Assembly (NCBI RefSeq): GCF_024137025.1
Contig: NZ_JAMYJR010000023.1
Span: 1-64,000, forward strand
DNA: 64,000 bases
Direction: 5' to 3'
DNA from: Paractinoplanes aksuensis
Lineage (GTDB): Bacteria > Actinomycetota > Actinomycetes > Mycobacteriales > Micromonosporaceae
The notes under the pieces were generated by a model. The model was not told the origin of the DNA. It searched no databases and saw only the letters and a program-made list of their open reading frames with translations. Position numbers and translations under genes: made by a program. Every line of letters begins with the position of its first letter. Within the stretch, counting starts at the first letter, position 1. Positions 33,199-41,416 of the stretch are shown in pieces.

Positions 33199-33939
33199 CT
33201 AGCCTTTCGCGAAGAAGTCCAGCGCGCGGGGAATGTGCCGGTCCCAGTACGACCACTCGTGCCCGCCCGGCTCGAACTCGCTGTCGAGCGGGAGGCCGGC
33301 GCGGGCACAGGCGTGCACGAAGCGCTCGTTCTGCTCGAACAGGTGATCGCCGGTGCCGCAGCGCAACATCAGGCGCGGCAGGGTCGCCCGGTCGGCCCGT
33401 TCGAGCAGGTGGAACAGGTCGTCGTCGGTGCCCGCGGTGTCGCGCCCGGCGAAGACCCGGTCCATCACCTCGCGGATGTGCGGGCGCTCGTCGTTCTTCT
33501 GCAGCCAGGCCACGTCGAGCGCGCCCGAGAGGCTGACCGCGGCGGCGAACCGCTCGGGCTGGCGCAGCGCCCACTTGAAGGCGCCGTAGCCGCCCATCGA
33601 CAGGCCCGCGACGAACGTCTCCTCGCGCTTCTGCGAGACGTTGAAGAACCGGTTGACCACGCGCGGCAGTTCGTCGGACAGGAACGTCCAGAACTTCATC
33701 CCGTACGCCTCGTCGGTGTAGAAACTGCGGTGCACCTGCGGCATCACGACGGCGAGCCGGTGGTCGTAGGCGTAACGCTCGATCGACGTGTACCGGGTCC
33801 AGGCCGTGTGGTCGTCGGTGAGCCCGTGCAGCAGGTAGAGCAGGGGCGGCGGGGTCGGCCCGTCCTGCGGCAGCACGACGGTCATGGACGTGGCTAGGTC
33901 GAGCGACTCCGCGTAGAAGTCAACGGTGATCAGGGCCAT
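33199..33939 (-). CDS. Esterase, S-formylglutathione-hydrolase/FrmB-like
   Basis: Alpha/beta hydrolase of 246 residues. HGLTDDHTAWTRYTSIE shapes the oxyanion hole, the nucleophile elbow is AGLSMGGYGAFKWAL, and the catalytic His lies in PGGHEWSYWDRH with Asp upstream (GTGDHLFEQN). Related enzymes include S-formylglutathione hydrolases and mycolyltransferase-like esterases; no signal peptide is present. ATG 33939. Fourteen bases downstream of the next hydrolase gene, so the two are likely co-transcribed. Confidence 0.85.
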   Translation of the reverse strand: MALITVDFYAESLDLATSMTVVLPQDGPTPPPLLYLLHGLTDDHTAWTRYTSIERYAYDHRLAVVMPQVHRSFYTDEAYGMKFWTFLSDELPRVVNRFFNVSQKREETFVAGLSMGGYGAFKWALRQPERFAAAVSLSGALDVAWLQKNDERPHIREVMDRVFAGRDTAGTDDDLFHLLERADRATLPRLMLRCGTGDHLFEQNERFVHACARAGLPLDSEFEPGGHEWSYWDRHIPRALDFFAKG

Positions 33940-33953
33940 CGGCCCACCGTAGA

Positions 33954-34634
33954 TCAGAGCAGCGCGCGCAGCCGGGCGGCGAACCCTTCCGGGTCGGCGA
34001 GGTGACCGAACCCACGCTCCGGGGCCGGGCTGCGGCCGGCGCCGGCGAGCGCCAGGCGGCGGGTGGGTGGTTGCTCCTTCCAGCCCGCGTACGCCTTCAG
34101 GAGCGCCGGGTCGCGCCGGGGCTCGGCGAACTGGCGGTAGGGTTCGGGCACCGCGGCCAGCCCGGCCCCGTCGAGCAGCCCGTCGACCGTGCCCGGCAGG
34201 GTCCCGGCCGGCTCGTCGAAGGTGAGCACGCAGTGGGTGGCGTACGCGTCGGCGAACGCCACGGCCAGCCAGGCCGCGGTGCCGTGGCCGACGACGATCG
34301 GCGCCCGGTGCAGTTGCAGGCCGTGCACGAGCCCGGCCAGGTCGCCCGCGATCCGCTCCAGGCTGTAGTCGGCCCGCGGCGGGCTCTGGCCGTGCCCGGG
34401 CAGGTCGGGCGCGATCACCGTGCCCTCGCCGGCCAGCTCGGCCGCCACCGGCCACCACATCGTGCGGTCGAACAGCAGCCCGTGCAGCAGCAGGACGGGC
34501 CGCCCGAACTGGCCCCACCGGTCGTAGACGAGCCGGTTGAGCGGGCTGTTCGTGGCGTGCGTGGAGCGGCGCGGAGGCTGCGGCTGCATGGCGCACGGCA
34601 TACCCCGCCGGTCCGGGTTGAATGCGTCGGCCAC
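33954..34634 (-). CDS. Alpha/beta hydrolase-fold protein lacking the nucleophile Ser
   Basis: 226 residues. The fold is clear (RPVLLLHGLLFDRTMW, VIAPDLPGHGQSPPRADYS), and a C-terminal GFGHLADPEGFAARLR could hold the catalytic His. At the nucleophile elbow, however, the expected GHSxG reads VVGHGTAAW, with Gly in place of Ser. The protein also seems short for the family. It may be a non-catalytic hydrolase homologue. GTG 34634; internal ATGs are possible. It lies three bases downstream of the membrane-protein gene. Confidence 0.75.
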   Translation of the reverse strand: MADAFNPDRRGMPCAMQPQPPRRSTHATNSPLNRLVYDRWGQFGRPVLLLHGLLFDRTMWWPVAAELAGEGTVIAPDLPGHGQSPPRADYSLERIAGDLAGLVHGLQLHRAPIVVGHGTAAWLAVAFADAYATHCVLTFDEPAGTLPGTVDGLLDGAGLAAVPEPYRQFAEPRRDPALLKAYAGWKEQPPTRRLALAGAGRSPAPERGFGHLADPEGFAARLRALL

Positions 34635-34637
34635 CTA

Positions 34638-35288
34638 CTAATTAGCTGAGAGTGCGATGGTGAGCGCGCCCGCCCCGACCATGACCCCGGCCCACAGCCG
34701 GTCCATGTTGAACCAGGCCCGGCGCAGGATGTTGACCCCGACGAACTCGTAGACGGCGACGGCCAGCGCGGCCATGACCGCGAACATGGCCAGGGTGTGC
34801 ACCCCGGCCGCGGCCAACCCCTCGAGGGCCGCGACCGGGGTGCCGTCCATCCGCGTCCCGGGCATCGCGTGATCGGCGTGGGCCGTGGTCGCCCCGGCCG
34901 CCAGCACGGGCAGCAGCATCAGCCCGGCGCCGTGGGCCGAGGACATCAGGAACGACCAGCCGGCCAGCTGCGGCGTCGACAACCGCATGCCGGCCCAGCG
35001 GAAGTGCCGTTCGGAGAGCAGCCGCCACAGGCCGAACGCGACCAGCACGATCCCGCCCACGATGCCGACCACGTTGCCCGCCACCACCGACTCGGTGGCC
35101 GCGACGACCGAGGCCACGATGGCCACCGAGGCCAGGTGACCCAGCGCGATCGGCGGCAGCGACTTCAGCAGGACGAGGCGGGAGCGTTCCTGCATGCCCC
35201 GGGCCACCGCGAACAGCCAGCCCATGGCCGGGTTCAGCCCGTGGAAGGCGCCGAGCCCGGCCAGGGCCAGGAGTTGTCCCCAGCTCAC
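34638..35288 (-). CDS. Polytopic membrane protein coupled to SBP56, possible metal transporter
   Basis: 216 residues with about six membrane helices. Two His-Gly motifs inside helices, GAFHGLNPAMGWLFAVARG and SSAHGAGLMLLP, plus a short loop HADHAMPGTRMDG rich in His and Met, recall NicO/UreH-type metal transporters, but assignment to a family is not certain. GTG 35288 overlaps the SBP56 stop as GTGA. The overlap suggests joint function, for example supplying metal to the SBP56 enzyme; that is an inference. Confidence 0.7.
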   Translation of the reverse strand: MSWGQLLALAGLGAFHGLNPAMGWLFAVARGMQERSRLVLLKSLPPIALGHLASVAIVASVVAATESVVAGNVVGIVGGIVLVAFGLWRLLSERHFRWAGMRLSTPQLAGWSFLMSSAHGAGLMLLPVLAAGATTAHADHAMPGTRMDGTPVAALEGLAAAGVHTLAMFAVMAALAVAVYEFVGVNILRRAWFNMDRLWAGVMVGAGALTIALSAN

Positions 35289-36694
35289 GCGGAGGGGAAG
35301 CAGTACGAGTCGGAGCTGGCGTCGCCGCCCTGCAGACGGGTCTGGTGCACGCGGCGGCCGCGGAACTCGTCGCCGTGCGGGAAGAACTTCGGATCCAGCG
35401 TCAAGCCGCCCTCGGCGGCGACGTCGATCTTGGCGAGCCAGGCGCCGACGCCGTCCGGATAGAACTGGTCGTCCCACGAGCCGTACAGGGAGTTGGTGAC
35501 GTAGACCCGCCGGCCGTCGCGCGAGACCTCGACCATCTGGGGGCCGCCGGCCAGGCGTTCGTCCGGGAAGGACGGGTGGGCGACGCGGCCCACGATCCCG
35601 CCCAGCCGCACCGAGCCGACCTCGACCGGGTGAAAGGGGTCGCTCACGTCGTACTGCTTGAGCTCGCCCGTGCCCCAGCACGAGACGTAGAGGAACTTGT
35701 CGTCGACCGAGAGGTCGATGTCGGTGACCAGCGGGGGAACGGCGCCGAAGGGCTGCAGCGCGGGCGGCAGGTCCTCGGTGGCAGCGGGCTCGGCCGGGAT
35801 GTCGATCACCTTCGTGACCTTGAACTCGCCGGCCTCGCGGTGCCAGACCCAGATCGAGGCCGACAGGTCCTCGACGCTGACGACCACGCCGACGAAGCCG
35901 TACTCTTTCGTCGGTTCGTGCGCGGGGCGCAGTTCCAGCGTCATCTGGTACTGGTCGCCGAGGTCGACCGACTGCACGAGGGTGCGCTTGGCCAGGTCCC
36001 AGAAGTGCAGGCGGTGGCCGTACTGGCGGCCCAGCAGCAGCTCGGGGTCGATGCCGTTCTCGATCATGTCGGGCGTGCCCCACTCCGACGTGACGAGCAC
36101 GTCGCGGGTCAGATGCCACCAGAAGTCGTACGCCAGATGCTGGTCCCCGCGGTCGGCCTCCCATTGCCCGCGTACGTCGAAAGTGGTGTGGTCGAGCACG
36201 GCGATGCCGCCCGGCCCACCCCCGTCGCGGCCGTTGCCCAGGGCCGACACGTAGATGCCGTCGGGTCCGCAGTGGATCGTGTGCGGCCGCGAGTAGTCGG
36301 CCTTGGCCGCGAGTTCCTCGGCCGGGATCTCTTTGACGAGGCGCGGCGCCCGCGGGTCGTCCTTGGTGTCGAGCACGTAGATGCGCGACGACCGCAGGCC
36401 GGGCACGATCAGGTAGCGCCGCTCGACGTGCGGGTGCGGGGCGGTCGGGCAGAGCGCGCTGCTGCACGCGTTCCAGCCGAAGTGGTGCAGCTCGTCGCCC
36501 GTGTGGGGCAGGTCGGTCCAGCCCACGACACGGCCGTACGTGTCCGAGCCGGGGTCGGTGTCGATGACGGCGATCGCGTCGGGCTGTTCGGCCGCGCGGT
36601 CGAAGGCGGCCACGTAGGCCAGCTTCTCGGCCGGGGCGCCCGCCGCGTCACGCGGAGTCGGATAGAACGTCGGATCAGGAGTCCACCGGGTCAT
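35285..36694 (-). CDS. Selenium-binding protein SBP56 / methanethiol oxidase family
   Basis: About 469 residues, beta-propeller of the SBP56 family. Diagnostic parts: HHFGWNACSSALCP, HTIHCGPDGIYVSALG, TSEWGTPDMIENG, GHRLHFWDL, GPQMVEVSRDGRRVYVTNSLYGSWDDQFYP and the C-terminal FRGRRVHQTRLQGGDASSDSYCFP. Studied bacterial members are copper-dependent methanethiol oxidases; the human protein has the same activity. ATG 36694 matches the family N-terminus (TRWTPDPTFYPTPRDA). Upstream lies the sensor-kinase gene, 59 bases away on the same strand. Confidence 0.93.
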   Translation of the reverse strand: MTRWTPDPTFYPTPRDAAGAPAEKLAYVAAFDRAAEQPDAIAVIDTDPGSDTYGRVVGWTDLPHTGDELHHFGWNACSSALCPTAPHPHVERRYLIVPGLRSSRIYVLDTKDDPRAPRLVKEIPAEELAAKADYSRPHTIHCGPDGIYVSALGNGRDGGGPGGIAVLDHTTFDVRGQWEADRGDQHLAYDFWWHLTRDVLVTSEWGTPDMIENGIDPELLLGRQYGHRLHFWDLAKRTLVQSVDLGDQYQMTLELRPAHEPTKEYGFVGVVVSVEDLSASIWVWHREAGEFKVTKVIDIPAEPAATEDLPPALQPFGAVPPLVTDIDLSVDDKFLYVSCWGTGELKQYDVSDPFHPVEVGSVRLGGIVGRVAHPSFPDERLAGGPQMVEVSRDGRRVYVTNSLYGSWDDQFYPDGVGAWLAKIDVAAEGGLTLDPKFFPHGDEFRGRRVHQTRLQGGDASSDSYCFPSA

Positions 36695-36753
36695 GCCGCC
36701 CATCCTCACCCGACCGGCAGCCCGTGACCAGAGTCACAACTGTCAACAGGTTG

Positions 36754-38757
36754 TCAACGAGCGTCCAGGGGCAGCCGCACGAGCACGGTCGTGCCCTTGC
36801 CCTCGTGGTCGACCAGCTCGATGCTGCCGTGGTGCCGGGTCACCACGGCCCGGCTCAACGTCATGCCCAGCCCGGAGCCGGGGATGGCCGAGTCGCGGGC
36901 CCGGCTGGTGCGATAGAGGCCGGTGAACAGCTTCTCCCGCTCGTCGACCGAGACGCCCAGACCGGTGTCGGACACGGCCAGCTCGGCCGCCCGGCCCGCC
37001 GCCTTGAGGGTGATCCCGATGTGGCCGCCGTCGGGGCTGTACTTGATCGCGTTGCCGAGCAGGTTGTCGATCACCTGGCGCAGCCGCTTGCGGTCCCCCG
37101 GCAGCACCAGTTGGTCGGGCAGGTCGTCCTCGATGACCAGCGGCGCGCCGTCCACGGCCGACCGCGCCCGGGCCACCGAATCCCGTACGACCTCGGCCAG
37201 ATCCATCGGCGTGAGCTGGACATCGGCGTGGCCGGTGTCGAGCGCGGACAGCTCCATGAGCTCGTTGATGATGTCCCGCAGCTGGTGGGCGTTGCGCTCG
37301 ATCACCTCGATCAGCCGCGGGCCGTCCTTGATCAGGCTGACCTCGTCCGCCTCGCGCAGCAGCTCGGTGTAGGCGCTGATCGAGGTCAGCGGCGTGCGCA
37401 GCTCGTGCCCGACCAGGGCCAGATACTCGTTCTTGCTGCGCACGAGCTGCCGCTGCAGGTCGTCCACCAGGTGTTTCTCGACGAACTGGCCGATGTGCGC
37501 AGCGATCCCGGACATCAGGGCCAGCAGCTCGTCCTCCGGGTCCTCGATCGAGTCGGCGAAGACCGTGAGCACCCCCAGGGTCTCGAAACCTTCCCGTACG
37601 GGCACGGCCAGAGCCGAATGCAGTGCTCCCGACGCGGCGGTCTCGGGCGAGATCAGGCTCTGCGGCCGGCCCACGTCGCGGATCCACAACGGCTTGCCCA
37701 CCTGCCACGCCCGCCCGGCCAGCCCCACCCCGAACGCCAGGTCGACCGGCACCTCGATGTCGGACTGCCAGCCCGGAGCGCTCCAGCGGGCGACCGAGCG
37801 GACCACCCCGGCCGCCTTGTCGACCAGCCACAACTCGGCGTGCACCCACTCCAGCGTGCCGACCACGGCCTCGAGCACGCGCGGGCCGGCCGCCTCGATG
37901 CTGGGCGCGTCGGCCAGGGCCGTGGTCACGGCCAGCTCGCAGGTGCGGAAGCGCTCGACCCGCTTGCGGCGGGTGACGTCCTGCACGGCCTGCACCGCGC
38001 CCACGGTCTGCCCGCCCGGCCCGGTGATCGGGTGGGCGTCGACCAGGTAGTGCCGGGCGCGACGGTTGTGGCCCTGGAGGACGACGTCGCTGTCGTGCAG
38101 GTGCTCGCCCCGCAGCGCGCTGTGCAGGCCCAGATCCTCGCCGGCCGGGCCGATGTCGGCCCAGATCCGGCGCATCCGCTCGTTGACGAAGACGATCCGG
38201 CCCTGGTCGTCGCAGGCGGTCACGCCGTCGTGCAGGCTGTCCAGCACCGCGTCGAGGAAGCGGCGCTGGCGCTCGATCTCGTACCGGGAGAGCTGCTCGG
38301 TGATCAGCAGCGCGCCGACCAGGGCCGCCCCGGCCACCGACGACTGCTCCTGGGCCGACCACCGCCGCGGCTGGACGTCGGCCGCGCAGCAGACGGCCAG
38401 GACGGTGCCGTTGCGGTCGCGCATGGGGTGGCCGAGATAGGCGCCGGTGCGGCCGGGCGGCACCCGCTCGTCGGCCGACAGGTCGTCGATCACCAGCGGG
38501 ACGCCGGTCTCGGCCACGATCGCGGCCAGGGTGCCCTTGAGCGGGGCCTCGATGCTCCCGTCGTCCTCGGTCAGCCCGTAGCCGCCGTACAGCTTGAGGG
38601 TGTCCTCACGGACGAGGTGGATCACGCCGACCGGGGCGTGCGCGGCCTGCGCCAGCAGTTCCGCCAATTCGTCGGCGCCGCCGCTCTCGAGCGAGGCCGG
38701 GTGCAGCTCGGCGACCTCGTGCAGCAGGTCCTCGTCGAGACGCCCGGCCCCTTTCAC
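36754..38757 (-). CDS. Orphan sensor histidine kinase, GAF-PAS-GAF-HisKA-HATPase
   Basis: 667 residues without membrane segments. A first GAF-like domain (~20-165), a PAS domain (~180-290, AVLDSLHDGVTACDDQGRIV), a second GAF domain (~300-440) and the phospho-acceptor helix YLALVGHELRTPLTSI come in that order. The ATPase domain carries N box LLGNAIKYSPDGG, VSDTGLGVS, and GSGLGMTLSRAV. It autophosphorylates on His and should pass phosphate to a response regulator, none of which is adjacent. GTG 38757. Confidence 0.9.
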   Translation of the reverse strand: MKGAGRLDEDLLHEVAELHPASLESGGADELAELLAQAAHAPVGVIHLVREDTLKLYGGYGLTEDDGSIEAPLKGTLAAIVAETGVPLVIDDLSADERVPPGRTGAYLGHPMRDRNGTVLAVCCAADVQPRRWSAQEQSSVAGAALVGALLITEQLSRYEIERQRRFLDAVLDSLHDGVTACDDQGRIVFVNERMRRIWADIGPAGEDLGLHSALRGEHLHDSDVVLQGHNRRARHYLVDAHPITGPGGQTVGAVQAVQDVTRRKRVERFRTCELAVTTALADAPSIEAAGPRVLEAVVGTLEWVHAELWLVDKAAGVVRSVARWSAPGWQSDIEVPVDLAFGVGLAGRAWQVGKPLWIRDVGRPQSLISPETAASGALHSALAVPVREGFETLGVLTVFADSIEDPEDELLALMSGIAAHIGQFVEKHLVDDLQRQLVRSKNEYLALVGHELRTPLTSISAYTELLREADEVSLIKDGPRLIEVIERNAHQLRDIINELMELSALDTGHADVQLTPMDLAEVVRDSVARARSAVDGAPLVIEDDLPDQLVLPGDRKRLRQVIDNLLGNAIKYSPDGGHIGITLKAAGRAAELAVSDTGLGVSVDEREKLFTGLYRTSRARDSAIPGSGLGMTLSRAVVTRHHGSIELVDHEGKGTTVLVRLPLDAR

Positions 38758-38798
38758 TCCACCAGCCTATAAGGCCCTAATTACGCATAAGACCTATT

Positions 38799-39464
38799 TC
38801 AGGTACGACGGCGGTAGCGCAGGTCGGTGATCGGCCGCCCGGCCCCGGTCCCCCGGCGCTCGAACTTCGTCTCGGGGCGCCCGGCCCGGTCGTGGTCGAG
38901 CGGCTCGAGACCCGGATCGGCGTCCAGCGTCCCGGCCATCGCTTCGGCGTAGTCGGGCCAGTCGGTCGCGCAGTGCAGCACGCCGCCCGGGCGCAGACGG
39001 TCGCGCAGCAGGGCCACGTTGGCCGGCTGCACGAGGCGGCGTTTGTGGTGACGGGCCTTGGGCCACGGGTCGGGGAAGTAGATGTGCACCGCGTCGAGAC
39101 AGCCGGGGGCCAGGCGGTGCACCAGCTGCATCGCGTCGCCCAGAGCCACCCGTACGTTGGACAGCTTTTGATCTTGAACTTCGGCCAGCAGATTGCCGAT
39201 GCCCGGGGTGTGCACCTCGATGCCCAGGAAGTCGCGGCCCGGCTCGGCGGCGGCCGTCGCGGCCAGCGTGTCACCCATGCCGAAGCCGATCTCGAGCACC
39301 TTGGGCGCCTCGTCGCCGAAGAGTTCGTCCAGGTCGAGCGGGGTACGGTCGCCGTCGAGAACGGTCAGACCATGGCTCGGCCAGAGGGCGGCGTGGGCGT
39401 CGGTGTGGCGGGCGCTCATGCGGCCCCGGCGCGGATGAAAGGTGCGGATGGGCGGATGGTTCAC
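38799..39464 (-). CDS. trmB: tRNA (guanine-N7-)-methyltransferase
   Basis: SAM-dependent methyltransferase of 221 residues forming m7G46 in tRNA variable loops. VLEIGFGMGDTLAATAAAEP is the SAM motif, GIEVHTPGIGNLL the second acidic loop, HIYFPDPWPKARHHKRRL the TrmB signature with catalytic Asp, and ETKFERRG a conserved C-terminal element. ATG 39464. The beta-propeller gene lies 10 bases upstream on the same strand. Confidence 0.95.
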   Translation of the reverse strand: MNHPPIRTFHPRRGRMSARHTDAHAALWPSHGLTVLDGDRTPLDLDELFGDEAPKVLEIGFGMGDTLAATAAAEPGRDFLGIEVHTPGIGNLLAEVQDQKLSNVRVALGDAMQLVHRLAPGCLDAVHIYFPDPWPKARHHKRRLVQPANVALLRDRLRPGGVLHCATDWPDYAEAMAGTLDADPGLEPLDHDRAGRPETKFERRGTGAGRPITDLRYRRRT

Positions 39465-39474
39465 GCCTGCCTTT

Positions 39475-40431
39475 TTAGCGCACGGGCTGGACGCTGGGCT
39501 GGGAGCCCTCGTGGAACGGGATGCGGGCGCCGGTGGCCAGGCTCACCACCATGACCCAGGAGCCCTTGCCGTACTGGCCGGTGGCCACCGCCCGCTTCGC
39601 ATCGATGTAGGCCATCTCGCGGTCGAGCGCACCCCCGACGGTCCGCTTGGCCCGGGTCTTCGTGTCGTACTCGACCAGGTGCACGGGCCGGTCGGCCGCC
39701 TTGGTCTCGCCCTTCTCGTACGCCGTCCAGGCCAGCTTCGCGCCGTCGGCCCGCCAGCTCGGCACCACGGCGAACCCGCGGTTCTGCAGGCTGCCGCCGC
39801 CGTAGGCCGCGATCGTCTGCTCGCCGCCGGTGGCCACCGTGCCCACGCTCAGACAGGCGTCGTAGACCGACTCGCAGTCGCCGCCCCGGAACGCCACCTT
39901 GGCCCCGTCGGGCGACCAGGCGACCGCGTCGTCGGTGGCCAGGCGCTCGCTCAACGACCCCGTGCGCGCGGTGACCGGCGACGGCTCGGGCGGCAGATCC
40001 TCACCCCGGCAGTCCCGCGGGAACAGCACCTCGGCCGGCCCGCCGGACGCAGCGATCTTGTAGACGCCGGGCCCGCCCGAGCACGACAGCGAGGCGAAGG
40101 CGATCGACTTGCCGTCCGGCGACCACGAGGGCCCGGCCGCGGCCCGGGCCGACAGCCGGCGCTGACCGCTGCCGTCGGACCGCATCACCCAGAGCAGACC
40201 GGACTTCAGGTACGCGATCGACTTGCCATCGGGCGACCAGCGCGGCCGGGCATGGGTGCCGCCGGTGGTGAGCCGCTTCTCGGAGCTGTTCCGGCTGACG
40301 TAGACGTCCCCGTTCCGGACATACGCCACCAGACTCGACAGGCTCGCCGGGGCTGCCTGCGCCACGGCCGGGTGCACCATCGCGCCCGCGGCCACCCCGG
40401 CCAACGCCAGATTCCTGACCAGCACCTTCAT
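39475..40431 (-). CDS. Secreted TolB/PD40-type beta-propeller protein
   Basis: 318 residues with a signal peptide (KVLVRNLALAGVAAGAMVHP, cleavage after AQA). The mature part repeats the WSPDGKSIAY/F motif of WD40-like PD40 propellers at least three times, plus VAWSPDGAKVAFRGG and VPSWRADGAKLAW. Such proteins bind partners or ligands at the cell surface. Substrate unknown. ATG 40431 is chosen because it directly precedes the signal peptide; an upstream in-frame start at 40470 is less likely. Confidence 0.8.
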   Translation of the reverse strand: MKVLVRNLALAGVAAGAMVHPAVAQAAPASLSSLVAYVRNGDVYVSRNSSEKRLTTGGTHARPRWSPDGKSIAYLKSGLLWVMRSDGSGQRRLSARAAAGPSWSPDGKSIAFASLSCSGGPGVYKIAASGGPAEVLFPRDCRGEDLPPEPSPVTARTGSLSERLATDDAVAWSPDGAKVAFRGGDCESVYDACLSVGTVATGGEQTIAAYGGGSLQNRGFAVVPSWRADGAKLAWTAYEKGETKAADRPVHLVEYDTKTRAKRTVGGALDREMAYIDAKRAVATGQYGKGSWVMVVSLATGARIPFHEGSQPSVQPVR

Positions 40432-40530
40432 GACGAACGCCCCCCGACGCGCCGAACCTGCTACGTACACCGAGAGGATCGTCGCAACCGTGGTGCTCCT
40501 AAGTGATTCCCGGCCGGAAACCCCGGATTT

Positions 40531-40854
40531 TCACTCAGCCGGGTCTTGCTCGGCCAGGTGCTTGATCAACGCGAGGCGGTCGTCCCAGCGGCGGGCGGCG
40601 GCGGCCATCCAGCGGGCCGTCTCGTCGAGGCGCTCGGCCCGTACCTCGTACTGCACTTCGCGGCCCTTACGGTGGGCGGCGACCAGGCCGGCCCGCTCCA
40701 GGACGGCGAGGTGCTTCACCACCGCCTGCCGGGTCACGGGCAGGTCGGTGGCGAGCACGGTCGCGGTCGCCTCGCGCCGACCGGCCAGCCGGTCGAGCAG
40801 CTGCCAGCGGGTCGGGTCGGCCAGGGCGGCCAGCACCTGCAGTTCGGCTGTCAC
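40531..40854 (-). CDS. ArsR-family transcriptional regulator
   Basis: Winged-helix repressor of 107 residues: LAALADPTRWQLLDRLAG, then the recognition helix region LPVTRQAVVKHLAVLERAGLV and the wing AAHRKGREVQYEV. No cysteine metal site is visible, so it belongs to the non-metal subgroup paired with SRPBCC proteins. GTG 40854 overlaps the SRPBCC stop as GTGA. It probably binds the paired palindromes upstream of the operon. Confidence 0.92.
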   Translation of the reverse strand: MTAELQVLAALADPTRWQLLDRLAGRREATATVLATDLPVTRQAVVKHLAVLERAGLVAAHRKGREVQYEVRAERLDETARWMAAAARRWDDRLALIKHLAEQDPAE

Positions 40855-41303
40855 TTCTCGGCGTACTCCCGGACGATCTCGACGATCCCCCGCCAGCCCT
40901 CGTTGTGACTGTCGTAGCCGGCGGTCTCCTCGCGCTCGGGCGGCAGCGGCACCTTCATCGAGGCGAAGCCGGTCTCGACGACCCGCAGGCGGGTGCCGTC
41001 GGCCTCGGGCTCCACGAAGAACTCGACCAGCGTCGAGTTGCCCTCGTCGGCCACCTCACCGGGGAAACCGCTGGCCCATCGGTAGGCGAGATAGCGCGGC
41101 GGCTCGACCGCAACGATCAAGGTCGGAAAGACGCCGTACTGGCCATGGTCGAGCCGCATGATGCCGCCCGGCCACAGCTCGATCTCGGCCGGCTCTCCCT
41201 GCCCGAACCACACACCGACATGTGCCGGCTCGGTGATCACCGCCCACACCCGCTCCACCGACGCCTTGACGAACGTGTCCCGCTCGATCCGATCCCGCTC
41301 CAT
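40851..41303 (-). CDS. SRPBCC/AHSA1-type protein
   Basis: 150-residue START-like domain protein. Start DTFVKASVERVWAVITEPAH, middle ELWPGGIMRLDHGQYG, VEPPRYLAYRWASG, and end GWRGIVEIVREYAEK are typical of AHSA1/ActA-like members. These bind hydrophobic ligands in a deep pocket; paired with ArsR they may act as ligand carriers or in stress response. ATG 41303 has AAGGAG six bases upstream. Coupled to the ArsR gene. Confidence 0.9.
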   Translation of the reverse strand: MERDRIERDTFVKASVERVWAVITEPAHVGVWFGQGEPAEIELWPGGIMRLDHGQYGVFPTLIVAVEPPRYLAYRWASGFPGEVADEGNSTLVEFFVEPEADGTRLRVVETGFASMKVPLPPEREETAGYDSHNEGWRGIVEIVREYAEK

Positions 41304-41321
41304 GACACTCCTTCCGCAGCC

Positions 41322-41382
41322 CATTGCAATGCGCAACCCCAGGGTTGCACATTTTCTGAGGCGCGCAACCCCCGAGTTGCAC
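41322..41382 (-). promoter_or_regulatory. Two palindromic operators upstream of SRPBCC-arsR
   Basis: GCAACCCCAGGGTTGC at 41333-41348 is a perfect 7-base inverted repeat with a 2-base centre. A related copy, GCAACCCCCGAGTTGC, lies at 41365-41380. Both are flanked by GC before and AC after, and are spaced 32 bases, about three helical turns. A further palindrome CATTGCAATG lies at 41322-41331. They lie 19-80 bases before the start codon, where an autorepressing ArsR protein would bind. Confidence 0.7.
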
Positions 41383-41416
41383 TTGAAGTGTCGCGCGCGG
41401 GTGCTTCGCACTCCGC

